NCBI GenBank assembly: GCA_032718475.1
Contig: JAUCBJ010008868.1
Coordinates: 23,248 to 87,247 of the forward strand
Direction: 5' to 3'
Source: Nemertoderma westbladi
Taxonomy: Eukaryota; Xenacoelomorpha; Nemertodermatida; Nemertodermatidae
Length of the DNA: 64,000 nucleotides
The notes under the pieces: generated by a model
Told to the model about the DNA's origin: nothing
The model's input: only the letters and a program-made list of their open reading frames with translations
Databases searched by the model: none
Shown here: positions 39,724 to 49,683 of the stretch, in pieces
Position numbering within the stretch: position 1 is the first letter of the stretch
Layout of the letters: the number at the start of each line of letters is the position of its first letter
Program-made: the position numbers and the translations under genes

Positions 39724-41860
39724 GTCTGTCCTTCACTGAACTCCAATTATATTATCTGATACGAGGTCTGTCCTTCACTGAACTCCATTTATATTACCTG
39801 ATACGAGGTCTGTCCTTCACTGAACTCCATTTATATTACCTGATACGAGGTCTGTCCTTCACTGAACTCCATTTATATTACCTGATACCAGTTCTGTTCT
39901 TCACTGAACTCCATTTATATTACCTGATACGAGGTCTGTCCTTCACTGAGCTCCATTTATATTACCTGATACGAGGTCTGTCCTTCACTGAACTCCATTT
40001 ATATTACCTGATACGAGGTCTGTCCTTCACTGAACTCCATTTATATTACCGGATACGAGGTCTGTCCTTCACTGAGCTCCATTTATATTACCTGATACGA
40101 GGTCTGTCCTTCACTGAACTCCATTTATATTACCTGATACGAGGTCTGTCCTTCACTGAACTCCATTTATATTACCTGATACGAGGTCTGTCCTTCACTG
40201 AACTCCATTTATATTACCTGATACGAGGTCTGTCCTTCACTGAACTCCATTTATATTACCTGATACGAGGTCTGTCCTTCACTGAACTCCATTTATATTA
40301 CCTGATACGAGGTCTGTCCTTCACTGAACTCCATTTATATTACCTGATACGAGGTCTGTCCTTCACTGAACTCCATTTATATTACCTGATACGAGGTCTG
40401 TCCTTCACTGAACTCCATTTATATTACCTGATACGAGGTCTGTCCTTCACTGAACTCCATTTATATTACCTGATACGAGGTCTGTCCTTCACTGAACTAC
40501 ATTTATATTACCTGATACGAGGTCTGTCCTTCACTGAACTACATTTATATTACCTGATACGAGGTCTGTCCTTCACTGAACTCCATTTATATTACCTGAT
40601 ACGAGGTCTGTCCTTCACTGAACTCCATTTATATTACCTGATACGAGGTCTGTCCTTCACTGAACTCCATTTATATTACCTGATACGAGGTCTGTCCTTC
40701 ACTGAACTCCATTTATATTACCTGATACGAGGTCTGTCCTTCACTGAACTCCATTTATATTACCTGATACGAGGTCTGTCCTTCACTGAACTCCATTTAT
40801 ATTACCTGATACGAGGTCTGTCCTTCACTGAACTCCATTTATATTACCTGATACGAGGTCTGTCCTTCACTGAACTCCATTTATATTACCTGATACGAGG
40901 TCTGTCCTTCACTGAACTCCATTTATATTACCTGATACGAGGTCTGTCCTTCACTGAACTCAATTTATATTACCTGATACGAGGTCTGTCCTTCACTGAA
41001 CTCCATTTATATTACCTGATACGAGGTCTGTCCTTCACTGAACTCCATTTATATTACCTGATACGAGGTCTGTCCTTCACTGAACTCCATTTATATTACC
41101 TGATACGAGGTCTGTCCTTCACTGAACTCAATTTATATTACCTGATACGAGGTCTGTCCTTCACTGAACTCAATTTATATTACCTGATACGAGGTCTGTC
41201 CTTCACTGAACTCAATTTATATTACCTGATACGAGGTCTGTCCTTCACTGAACTCCATTTATATTACCTGATACGAGGTCTGTCCTTCACTGAACTCCAT
41301 TTATATTACCTGATACGAGGTCTGTCCTTCACTGAACTCAATTTATATTACCTGATACGAGGTCTGTCCTTCACTGAACTCAATTTATATTACCTGATAC
41401 GAGGTCTGTCCTTCACTGAACTCCATTTATATTACCTGATACGAGGTCTGTCCTTCACTGAACTCCATTTATATTACCTGATACGAGGTCTGTCCTTCAC
41501 TGAACTCAATTTATATTACCTGATACGAGGTCTGTCCTTCACTGAACTCCATTTATATTACCTGATACGAGGTCTGTCCTTCACTGAACTCCATTTATAT
41601 TACCTGATACGAGGTCTGTCCTTCACTGAACTCCATTTATATTACCTGATACGAGGTCTGTCCTTCACTGAGCTCCATTTATATTACCTGATACGAGGTC
41701 TGTCCTTCACTGAACTCCATTTATATTACCTGATACGAGGTCTGTCCTTCACTGAACTCCATTTATATTACCTGATACGAGGTCTGTCCTTCACTGAACT
41801 CCATTTATATTACCTGATACGAGGTCTGTCCTTCACTGAACTCCGTTTATATAAGTTTTG
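39724..41860. repeat. 42-bp minisatellite, 50 full units plus a partial one
   Basis: The unit starts CTGTCCTTCACTGAACTCC and ends TACCTGATACGAGGT. The first CTGTCC is at 39726 and the last at 41826, exactly 2100 bp or 50 periods, with no indel in the array. The first unit and the last partial unit are the most divergent. Subvariants cluster: CTACATT in two adjacent units near 40,500-40,545, CTCAATT across 40,960-41,520, and GAGCTCC in scattered units. An open frame of 854 codons (39384-41948) runs from the last 63-bp units through this array (14-residue repeat with LSFTEL). I treat it as a by-product of a period divisible by three, because it has no upstream gene structure or recognisable domain. 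Confidence 0.97.
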
Positions 41861-43618
41861 TGATTCTGTGGTTCTTTTGAGGGACCCCTGCCACGCACTG
41901 GTCCCGTTGCCATCGTTACCATTAGTACTCGTAGGTCCATTATGGTAGACCGAATGTTTATTTGGATCCAGTTTTCTGTTCCCGCGCCTGTAGAAAACAT
42001 TTAGTAGTCAGCAGATATATCATTATTGCATTAACTACCAATGAGAGCCAATCTCCATTAAATTCAGCTCATGATAGAATAAAAACGTTTTTGTCAATTT
42101 CCAAAATAGGGAGGTGCCCCCCCCCCCCCCCCCCCCCCCCCTTAAATTACCCTAGACCTCACGAAGATATATGCCAGGTATTAATCAGCTCAGGATTATG
42201 AACAAGGAAATGGCAGGTTTTGTTTTCATTTGGCGCGCAGCATAATTATTATATTCGGGAGAAGTCCTACTTCACTAATTCATTATCAACGTTAAAACAA
42301 TCTGTTTTTTTTTAATAGCCGCTTATTATGTAATAAATTAACAGATTTTAACAATATTTTATGTGCGATACTGCGATATTATAAGAGTGACACAGAGACG
42401 GCTGAATGAAACTGTGGCAGATCAAATGCTCGCTGGTACATGAGTAATAATTATACTAGCAATAGTTTTGCGGTAATTTGCAATGACAGAACAACGCGCG
42501 GAGGTTGCGTGGAAAATTTTGTAAGAAAGAGTGTGTCAGTACAGTTAGCTGAAAATTTTTTGAATATAGAAGTAGTCTTTTATGCAATACACATACTGTA
42601 CATGTGCGAACAGAGTGGTCCCTTTATGGAATTCTTTACCAGGAGAAGTAGTCGATTCACGTACCTAAAAAATGTTTTGTACAAATCTGAAAAACGTTGA
42701 TCTACTAAGTAAGGTTTTGCAAGTTTAATCGTTTTGATGAATAATATTATATTACAGTACATTGATTTATCTTATATTACATTAATATACAATGGTGCTT
42801 TTTTTCGTTGTAATTTTAAAAGTGTTGATTTACATTAATTACATGTGGCAACAGTTACGTTTATGGTAAATACTGTCATACTCTATGTAAAAATCATCGC
42901 GGCCTCCATAGTGCTATGCCTGGACGGTCTTCTCACATGCATACTGAAACATACTAACCTGCGTTTGTTTAATACTAATAATAATAAATAGAAAAGGAAA
43001 ATATGTCGACGCAGTACTGCAGTACTGTACAGTACCGGTAATGTTTAATAAAGACGCATGGAACCAGAAAATGTGCTAATATATTGTTGTACCAGTATGT
43101 ATATCATTTATTGAAGCCCATTTCTGCATTTAGTTCAGCCAACAATAAACAGCGGATATGTGAATCAAAATATTAAAATTATAGATGTCAGGATCTCAAT
43201 GATATATTTAATTGATGAATGAATATATACAGTATATGTTGAATATTTTTATAGGTGGTAAATACCACCACTACCACCCCCTTCGGTACGCCCTTGTCTA
43301 TAGCGGCAGTTTGGAAAACCCCACGTGGTTAAAAAAAATGGCGTAAAGAAATGGGGATTTTGTAGAGAAATCGGAGGGCGTTTATTGTTTTTCCATATTT
43401 CGAGTCTAGTGTTTAGTAGACATTCATTAATTTCTACAAATTTTCATCTCGCATATTTAAGAATCCGCCAACAACGTGGCTCGCTCCCATTGTGTAGCCT
43501 ATGATGAAGAGTGAAGTTTCCCATACTGAGGTAAAATGTATACTATTGCTGAAAAAAAATGGTTTTATATAGCAGATAGGGAGGCTGTTAATCCCTCACC
43601 AGCTGTATCTAAAAACAT
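41861..43618. other. Non-coding stretch between satellite and LTR element
   Basis: No gene is recognisable. Open frames are under 90 codons with no domain. It holds the 25-C tract at 42117-42141 and a small hairpin (GGTGGTA-AA-TACCACC, 43254-43269), and is otherwise AT-rich. The BEL/Pao element starts at its right edge. Confidence 0.6.
42117..42141 (+). repeat. Poly-C tract (25 C)
   Basis: An uninterrupted run of C follows GGGAGGTG. Its length is likely uncertain, because such homopolymers are unstable and hard to sequence. Confidence 0.9.
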
Positions 43619-43754
43619 TGATGAATTATTTCACTATAAGGTAGCATTTGTAGTTTAACTTTAACGTAAAAACTTTCGAAAATCCGACGCATTTTGATTA
43701 AGTTACAGTAATGTATTATGCCTATTCATATTTGTACACATAAAACCCTTAGGT

Positions 43755-43835
43755 ACTCTCGTGGCGTAGTGGTCAGATGGTTAAGGCGTTGGTTACATTA
43801 CAGATAGGTTACGAGTTCGAATCCCGGTCGGGAAA
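43755..43835 (+). pseudogene. tRNA-like sequence inside the 5' LTR
   Basis: Box A TGGCGTAGTGG (43762-43772) matches consensus exactly, and a box B-like AGTTCGAATCC follows (ending near 43824). Five of seven acceptor positions can pair (TCTCG with CGGGA), but the anticodon and T stems are poor, so a decoding tRNA is unlikely. It is in the same orientation as the element. It could be an internal Pol III promoter or a SINE captured by the LTR. Confidence 0.6.
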
Positions 43836-43910
43836 TTTGTATTTTGGGGCCATTTATTTTCATTTGGTGCTAATTGGTGGACCAATGAGAAGCGTACAAC
43901 GTAGCGAAAG

Positions 43911-44144
43911 ATGAGCCAGGCCAATCATGGGGCATAAATTATCTTATTGCTCAAATGTGAGGCTATGGAAAATTCTGTTAGGATTCCATGTCCCAGATTA
44001 GTGTAAGGGCCGGATTGCGTTGAACGATGAGCTGGACCAATCATAGGGCACAAAGCACTTTATTGCTCAAATGTGAAGCTGTGGAAAATTCTGTTTGGTT
44101 TCCATGTGCGATATTTAGTATAAAAGGCCGGTTTGCCTTCGGTT
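43911..44144 (+). promoter_or_regulatory. Duplicated promoter block in the 5' LTR
   Basis: Two diverged tandem copies of about 117 bp (43911-44027 and 44028-44144) share, in order, ATGAGC, CCAATCAT, TTATTGCTCAAATGTGA, GGAAAATTCTGTT and a purine-rich GGCCGG end. Copy 2 holds TATAAAAGGCCGG while copy 1 has TGTAAGGGCCGG at the equivalent place. Confidence 0.8.
44119..44125 (+). promoter_or_regulatory. TATA box of the 5' LTR
   Basis: TATAAAA followed by GGCCGG, with a CCAAT motif about 80 bp upstream. Transcription should begin about 30 bp downstream, near 44,150. The same box in the 3' LTR is at 63596-63602. Confidence 0.75.
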
Positions 44145-44755
44145 ATCACTTCTTACTGCCTCGTTACCCCTTCTTAGTACGTTATTAATTAAATTGTTAT
44201 TTAGTTTATTTGGTTTCTTGTTGAAACTTTGTTTGATAAATCCTTTGTAAAACTGTAAATATACTGCAAATTCCTGAACATGTTTTCTTTTGGTCCAACT
44301 TTGGGACAGCCAAACATCGGGAAGATGGCAGCCTAGACCGTTAGGCCGTCAGCAACGCAGGGAAAAGATGTCCACAACACGCTAGCACCCATATTGGTTC
44401 GACCGCGCACCCCCTTTGCCCTTCGAAATACTCCACTTGCCATGCAGCGCCCGCTTCGTGAGAAAGGTAAGACTTTGTTCGACGCCCTTGCCCGCCGTAA
44501 GACCTATAAATCAGGGTAAGCGTGACGCCGTCCTGGACGCCGCAAATTTAGGATCAAATAGTTATATTTAGACAGGACCCCCCCCTTTGTTATGTCCTAC
44601 GAACCCCTGGGTTAACCTGTACTTCCTACAGGTGCGAACTATTGCCATTCGTCAGTACGTGAGTACATAGGTACGGACAGCATATGTTCCATAATTTAGT
44701 GATTCGTAGTACTGACTGTTTGGTACCGGTTCGCTTTGTAGAACGTACATTAGTA

Positions 44756-44775
44756 CCCCCCCCCCCCCCCCCCCC
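44756..44775 (+). repeat. Poly-C tract (20 C)
   Basis: An uninterrupted C run in the leader. With the 25-C run at 42117 it is the second such homopolymer within 2.7 kb. Confidence 0.9.
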
Positions 44776-45889
44776 TGTCTGGAGTTAGCTATTTGATCAG
44801 GCAAGGAGTATTTCTGCTACCGGCACACTGCTTGGCCTAGGGAGGTTTATTAATATCCTATCGCGCCTTGCCACGTACTGATAGGTATTGCTGCTAACTA
44901 CCGCAGCAACAAAGTTCTAGAATTAAATTAGTATACCAGATCAGCTAACGTACGGTAGCGATTAACCCCTATTTCTTATCTTACAACCAGAATCTGGTAT
45001 TTGTGCCGATCACGGGTGTAGTTACTAACACCGTGGTTGCCCATTGGGTTGTGGATAGGAAGGAGAGAGCTTTGACGTCATTTGTGAGTATAAAGTTCTA
45101 CAAAACGCGACTAGTTTATTTTAGTAGCTAGCGCACGGTATCATTTCGGTCAGAAAATCACTAAAACCTAGTAAAAGGAAATACACGAAATTGTTTTATT
45201 TGTAACACACCCACATACACACGCCCTAAAACATATTCGCCCTTAGAGTTCTACTAGCTATAGCGCACTATATATTACTTTAGGCAGAATTTATCTGTAT
45301 TTGTAAATTAGGATCTGATATTTAGTTGCGGTAAGAGAGAGTATTTCATTTTCGTTATTAAACTGTTGGTTCCTGTTCAGCAGTATTGTTACATTTAGGC
45401 CTGACCCTTTAGACTGATTTCGTACAGGGGGATCAGTTATCGTTACATTTAGGCACGACCCCTTCTCGACTGATTTAGGACTGAATCAGTGTTGTTACGC
45501 TAGGTCTGTTAACCCACTAGCTCGTATATAAACCATATAAATCACACCGTGGCAAGTTACTGTATTTAGGACTGTCAGTGATAGTTAGGATTCGCTGCGC
45601 GGGGATTGTTTTCCCGTGAGTTTGGTCTGTTACTGTAACTGTACATCTGCCTCACCGGTTAGAGGACAGGTATCCTTTTGTCTAGTTTTGTAGGCATTAG
45701 ACCCGCTCACGTACATAGAATAGATACTAGGCTCTGTTCCAGTAGTCGTTTGTGTATTGTATCTGTTTGTTTAGATATCCTGGACTGGGATTTGTTGTCA
45801 GATACTGTATGAGCCCGTATACATTACTAGAGTCTCATAGTAAGATACATCGTTACTAGGATCTGGTAAGCGGTATACTACTGGACCTT

Positions 45890-46007
45890 ACAGTAGGAAG
45901 TACTATATAAATTAGTGTATAGTATTGTTTAGATCTGTACGCTTTGTAGTGCGTGCGCACAGTAGGAAGTACTATATAAATTAGTGTATAGTATTATTTC
46001 GATCTGT
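45890..46007 (+). repeat. 49-bp direct repeat in the leader
   Basis: Copies at 45890-45938 and 45959-46007 start ACAGTAGGAAGTACTATA and end GATCTGT, with two differences near the right end. Spacing is 69 bp. Confidence 0.85.
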
Positions 46008-46670
46008 TAGCTATTGAAAGTAGGAGATATTTAAAATTTAAGGTTAGTAAATTTAGTAATTTAGAACGTCCCCTGCTTCAGTAGGCTTTTAGGGTAGCTA
46101 GTACTTTTGTATTTAATATTTGACTAGCTAACAGTTAGTTTGTAGTACTTTGTTTTACGCCGTGTGTGTGCGGTGTTACTTTCGGTACTTGAAAAGGTAC
46201 ATAGGGTTTAAAGACCAATTTGTATCGGTACCTAGGAAGATTTTTCGTAAGCGTAGAAGTAAAACTCTCACCTTCGACTTTTCAGGACTCAAGGACTCAT
46301 TTCTGGACCGCTTCGAGGATTAGACCGCTTTTCGCAAAGTTTGGGAGACAATAAATTCGTCCGCGCCGCCGAAAAACGGAACGACCCACGTCCGGTTTGT
46401 ATTTGGGAATTTGCATGACTGGAAGATCAAAGGAACATAAGTTTTACGACTCGCGTCGTTCAAACTTAAGAAAGCACAGTAGTACTCAAAATTTGTGGGT
46501 TTCCTGTCTATTAGTAGTGTTGTTGGTACTTATTTTCCCGTTAGACGTTGCTGTTTTGCCTATTATTCGTACTTGTTGATCTATATTTTGGTAACGTATA
46601 CCGTTATCTCATTTATTCGTACAAATTTAGCCGGTAGGCTAGATTATTACTTATTTTATTGTATACTTTG

Positions 46671-46835
46671 TTAGTTTATTTGTACCGGTTAGGGTATATA
46701 TATGATATATATATATATCAAGGTAAGTTTGACATTTGTACATTTCGACATTTTGACATTTCGACATTCTGACTTGTTGATTTATTTGTACCGGTTAGGG
46801 TATATATATACTATATATACCAAGGTAAGTTAGAC
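46671..46835 (+). promoter_or_regulatory. Duplicated AT hairpin followed by perfect splice donors
   Basis: Two copies of TTTATTTGTACCGGTTAGGG are each followed by an alternating TA palindrome and then CAAGGTAAGT. The donor AAG|GTAAGT matches the metazoan 5' splice-site consensus exactly, with GT at 46723 and 46825. In copy 2 the TA tract forms a perfect 10-bp stem (46799-46808 with 46812-46821). Both donors precede the Gag ATG, the position from which retroviruses splice subgenomic mRNAs. Confidence 0.55.
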
Positions 46836-46894
46836 ACTTCAACATCCAGACACTTTGACATTTTATTACCCGTACTTGACGTATATAATAAGAC

Positions 46895-47755
46895 ATGAGT
46901 GACACACCCCATTCAACGAGATACCCACCTACCGACTATGACTCGTGCGACCCGGACAGATCGACAGTAGACGAACCGAGAAGGAGAACCCGAGATTCCA
47001 CCGATGTCACACCGCTTGCGTCGCCGGTACCCAGAACGGAAATACCGGAAGCCGCAATGCGTGGCGACGGCAGAATCGAAGATTTCCTTACCGTCCCGCA
47101 GACTAGATCGCGGGAACCGGACATGGTAAGTTCGACTGGAAGCCAGGAGAACGTTATTAGAAGTATAGGAGGACACATGGCCCAGATTACTCGGAACCTC
47201 GGAGAAGGTTTTCGCGTTTTACGCGAGTTAACCACCCCGATGTCGAGATACGAGTTCTACACCTTACAGGTAAGGATAGAAAGTAGGGTACATGCTTCCG
47301 TAGATAAACTTAGAGGTTTACACGAACTTGCAGAGTTGCGTGGCGACAACTTTACTCAGGTAAAGATAATAGATAAATTAGTAAGTGCGAGAGAAAGCAT
47401 TATCCAGTTTAAGTCAGTAATAAGATTGTCTCAACAGGAGCAGTTTGACCAACTGCTAGGTGAGTCAGTTTCGGACGCGTTGTTACAACCCGAAGAGGAA
47501 GAAGAACTCTACTGCCTGGATGGAAGGTTGGAAACGCTCACCAATTTTCTTCGTAGATGCGGCGTACCGATCGACGAACCGGAAGTCGAATCGCGAGGGA
47601 CGACGGAAGTTCTTACTACGGAAGGCTCGCGAGCCTACCAGCATCCACCTCTGGATAGATCGTTCGTTAGCATACAGAGCGACGTTGGCAACGTTGGCGA
47701 CGTTAGTAGAACAGCGTCTGTAATTACTCGACAACAACAGGAGGTTGCACGCTGA
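46895..47755 (+). CDS. BEL/Pao Gag, N-terminal part (ends at in-frame TGA)
   Basis: This 286-codon frame begins at the first good ATG after the leader and is the N-terminal part of Gag. Residues 1-90 are polar and rich in Arg, Asp, Ser and Pro; about 90-200 look helical. No catalytic motif is expected. A copy of the dispersed palindrome lies near residue 243 (read EGSRAYQ). The frame ends at TGA (47753-47755), but the same frame continues at once as an Ala/Glu/Arg-rich helix, so the TGA splits one protein. A CGA-to-TGA transition is a plausible origin. Assignment rests on position and on the downstream Gag domain, not on this segment. Confidence 0.75.
   Translation: MSDTPHSTRYPPTDYDSCDPDRSTVDEPRRRTRDSTDVTPLASPVPRTEIPEAAMRGDGRIEDFLTVPQTRSREPDMVSSTGSQENVIRSIGGHMAQITRNLGEGFRVLRELTTPMSRYEFYTLQVRIESRVHASVDKLRGLHELAELRGDNFTQVKIIDKLVSARESIIQFKSVIRLSQQEQFDQLLGESVSDALLQPEEEEELYCLDGRLETLTNFLRRCGVPIDEPEVESRGTTEVLTTEGSRAYQHPPLDRSFVSIQSDVGNVGDVSRTASVITRQQQEVAR
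47620..47639 (+). repeat. Palindromic motif copy 1 (in Gag)
   Basis: CGCG-centred form, a perfect 14-bp palindrome AGGCTCGCGAGCCT at 47623-47636; read as EGSRAYQ (frame c). Confidence 0.9.
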
Positions 47756-48988
47756 CAACAAGTCGCCGAGGAAGAAGCGCAACACCAGATGGCACAGATC
47801 GCCATCGAAGGAGAGAAACAACATAGAGAGGACGAGGCGAGAATTGCGCAACTCAAGGCGCAAGCCGAATTCGAAGCTTCGGAAATGCGCAGATTGGAGG
47901 AAAACTTAGCGCAAGAAGCAGCCGCGGCGGCGGCAGCCGACGAGCTAGTACGAGTTGCGGCGGTAAACGCAGCTGAGTTAGCACGGAAGAAGGCAGCGTC
48001 TGACGCTCGTGCTAAGTTGGAGGCACGACAAATAAACGCTCAATTAGCTATACAGGAAGCGGAGTTAGCGGCACAACAACAAGTAGCAGATCGACGCGAA
48101 AGGGAGATGCAACTACAGTTCGAACTGAATCGTAGATCGCGCGAGGCAGCGAACGCGCAAGCGGACCTCGAACTCGACGCGAGAGATAGATCTATAAGAT
48201 CGCGAGCTGGACACGACTTGTCTGCCCTGGATCGCATGGAAGCTCGATATCGCGGAATACAGAAGCGGATCGAGGAAGGAAGTGTGGGAGCGATAGATCG
48301 AGGAGAGGAGTTCGTCGAGGATTACTATAAACGTTTTCCCCAAGTTATTCCTATGCTCAAGCCCACGACTTCGATAAAACCGGTCTTTGTTACGAAACCT
48401 AAGGAAATAACGCCTGTGCGTTCGACGCAAGGCAACAGGTTTGTTGTGACGGAAATACCGCAACCTAGGGCGACCTCATCGCCAATTTTAGCAGGTAACA
48501 TAACTAGTCCACCTACAGTAAGTCGTAGTCTACTTGTAGGAAGAGAGGAACCTGCGTTTATGACCATTAAACAGGTGAGTAAACCATTACAAGTTAAACC
48601 TGTGACGTGCTGTGCAAATCCAGTTATTTATAGACCGACTACGGAACCCGACTATTTCACTCGACCGTTGACACAATGTTCGATGCAACCTACGACTTCG
48701 TGGAAGGCTTGCGAGCCTACCGAACTACGGAGGATGGATGTGGGTAGTACCCACGGGATCGGACAACGTATAACGAGACCTACGACTTCGTGGAAGGCTT
48801 GCGAGCCTACCGAACAACGGAGAGCCGTAGATTCTGGACCACAACGGACGAGACCAAGAATAATACGCCGGACACGAACCCGCCAGCCACCTTATCCGGA
48901 TGACAGCGACTCATCTAGTGACTCGGAGTCGACGGAACGGGAAATTCTCTGTTCTCTGGCAACGCGAAACACTGGCGCACACTGGTAG
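47756..48988 (+). CDS. BEL/Pao Gag, coiled-coil part
   Basis: This continues the frame of the preceding segment after the TGA; an ATG at 47789 could restart translation. Counted from that ATG, residues 1 to about 165 are a long uninterrupted helix rich in Ala, Glu, Arg and Gln with a run of seven Ala, typical of a multimerising coiled coil. It is followed by a Pro/Thr-rich linker (about 180-290). Two copies of the palindrome, read WKACEPT (residues 305 and 335), sit in a 90-bp-spaced duplication. The tail is acidic and Ser-rich. The frame then runs into a stop at 48988 while the conserved Gag domain continues in another frame, so a frame change lies near 48940-48970. Confidence 0.78.
   Translation, partial: QQVAEEEAQHQMAQIAIEGEKQHREDEARIAQLKAQAEFEASEMRRLEENLAQEAAAAAAADELVRVAAVNAAELARKKAASDARAKLEARQINAQLAIQEAELAAQQQVADRREREMQLQFELNRRSREAANAQADLELDARDRSIRSRAGHDLSALDRMEARYRGIQKRIEEGSVGAIDRGEEFVEDYYKRFPQVIPMLKPTTSIKPVFVTKPKEITPVRSTQGNRFVVTEIPQPRATSSPILAGNITSPPTVSRSLLVGREEPAFMTIKQVSKPLQVKPVTCCANPVIYRPTTEPDYFTRPLTQCSMQPTTSWKACEPTELRRMDVGSTHGIGQRITRPTTSWKACEPTEQRRAVDSGPQRTRPRIIRRTRTRQPPYPDDSDSSSDSESTEREILCSLATRNTGAHW
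48702..48721 (+). repeat. Palindromic motif copy 2 (in Gag)
   Basis: TGCG-centred form, read WKACEPT (frame b). Part of a roughly 40-bp unit duplicated 90 bp downstream. The hairpin GTGGGTA-G-TACCCAC lies between the copies at 48740-48754. Confidence 0.9.
48792..48811 (+). repeat. Palindromic motif copy 3 (in Gag)
   Basis: TGCG-centred form identical to copy 2, same frame, 90 bp away; ACCTACGACTTCGT precedes both. Confidence 0.9.
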
Positions 48989-49683
48989 ACTACGTAGAGT
49001 CCCAGATCGCTAAGTGTGCTTTCACCTCGACGGAGAAGTTTAATTACTTGCTCCAAGTTCTGTCTGGTGAGCCGAAACGATTAGCGGAAACCTTCATAGG
49101 TGTTCCCGATGCCTTTGAGTTGGCGTACAACCGTTTATATTCGATTTACGGAGGTAACGTCGCCATGGCTAAATCCATTATTGAAGACCTCTGCAGAGGA
49201 GGCAACATTTCGAAACCGATCGACCTTTTACAACTCGCGGACGAAATCAAGAACGCTATAGGGACTTTACGATCTATTGGACAACTCGAGTACGCTAACG
49301 CACCGACGGTTCTCATTCGAATAATCGGTCGACTTCACCATCGACTCCGACGAGAATGGCGACGCATCGAGTACCAGCGTGAAGAGGCCGGAGGGTTATT
49401 AAAACTCACCGATGTCTATCAACTGATTTCACGGGAGGCCATGATCGAGACTCGATCGAACTATACCGATCACCATATCGCGGCGGAAGGGATAGCTATT
49501 TCTGCGCCGAATCGGACCAAACCACTTCCGACGAACGCGAAAGCCGTTACTTACGCCACCCCTACTGAGACTTCTAAAGTTCTGACGCCTATCGGCACCA
49601 CGCAGCCACGACAACAGTTGCCGGCGGACTTTGTGGGATGCTCATACTGCGAGCGGAACGGCAGAAACCACGTGGATACATAA
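48940..49683 (+). CDS. BEL/Pao Gag core (DUF1759-like)
   Basis: In this frame the sequence reads FSGNAKHW, then a helical stretch with EKFNYLLQVLSGEP and a YGG turn. That is the layout of the DUF1759 Gag domain of BEL/Pao elements (F-x-G-x4-W, EKF-x-YL-x3-L-x-G, then A-x3-L-x3-YG). There is no start codon at the domain edge; the first ATG-like start is inside it, so the protein must be reached by a frame change from the upstream segment. It ends at 49683 in the first Cys-x2-Cys of the zinc region, and the rest of that region lies in the overlapping frame. The Gag core mediates particle assembly and RNA packaging. Confidence 0.85.
   Translation, partial: GNSLFSGNAKHWRTLVDYVESQIAKCAFTSTEKFNYLLQVLSGEPKRLAETFIGVPDAFELAYNRLYSIYGGNVAMAKSIIEDLCRGGNISKPIDLLQLADEIKNAIGTLRSIGQLEYANAPTVLIRIIGRLHHRLRREWRRIEYQREEAGGLLKLTDVYQLISREAMIETRSNYTDHHIAAEGIAISAPNRTKPLPTNAKAVTYATPTETSKVLTPIGTTQPRQQLPADFVGCSYCERNGRNHVDT

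Larger units (their letters stand above)
43619..44518 (+). repeat. 5' LTR (minimum extent)
   Basis: The repeat begins with TG, as LTRs do, and matches 63096-64000 to the last base of the window. True length is at least 900 bp; the right edge lies at or beyond 44518. About 8 substitutions and one 5-bp indel distinguish the copies. Inside lie a tRNA-like sequence (43755-43835), several CCAAT motifs (near 43882, 43922, 44037), a duplicated promoter block and a TATA box. Confidence 0.93.
44519..46894 (+). other. Long untranslated leader of the BEL/Pao element
   Basis: About 2.4 kb between the LTR and the first Gag ATG has no credible coding sequence; a 60-codon frame at 46397-46579 is unrecognised. 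It holds a 20-C tract (44756-44775), a 54-bp-spaced duplication of GTTACATTTAGGC (45388, 45442), a 49-bp direct repeat (45890-45938, 45959-46007), and a duplicated AT-hairpin and splice-donor module (46671-46835). The primer-binding site should lie near its left end but could not be identified. Confidence 0.7.

Noticed and set aside
2131-41860. CRISPR array
   Set aside because: Units are contiguous, with no unique spacers between repeats, and the window is eukaryotic.
39384-41948. 854-codon open frame through the junction into the 42-bp array
   Set aside because: It is open only because 42 is divisible by three; it joins two unrelated satellites and has no domain or gene context. Kept only as a transcript check.
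42440-42762. Short open frames on both strands between satellite and LTR
   Set aside because: Under 90 codons, overlapping on opposite strands, no recognisable domain.
43755-43835. Functional tRNA gene
   Set aside because: Boxes A and B are good, but the anticodon and T stems do not pair properly.
44519-44700. Primer-binding site of the element
   Set aside because: Several TGG-containing strings follow the LTR, but the LTR right edge is unknown because the other copy is cut by the window end, so none can be chosen.
46913-48567. Minus-strand open frames opposite Gag
   Set aside because: Shadows of the GC-richer plus-strand coding sequence; no domain recognised.
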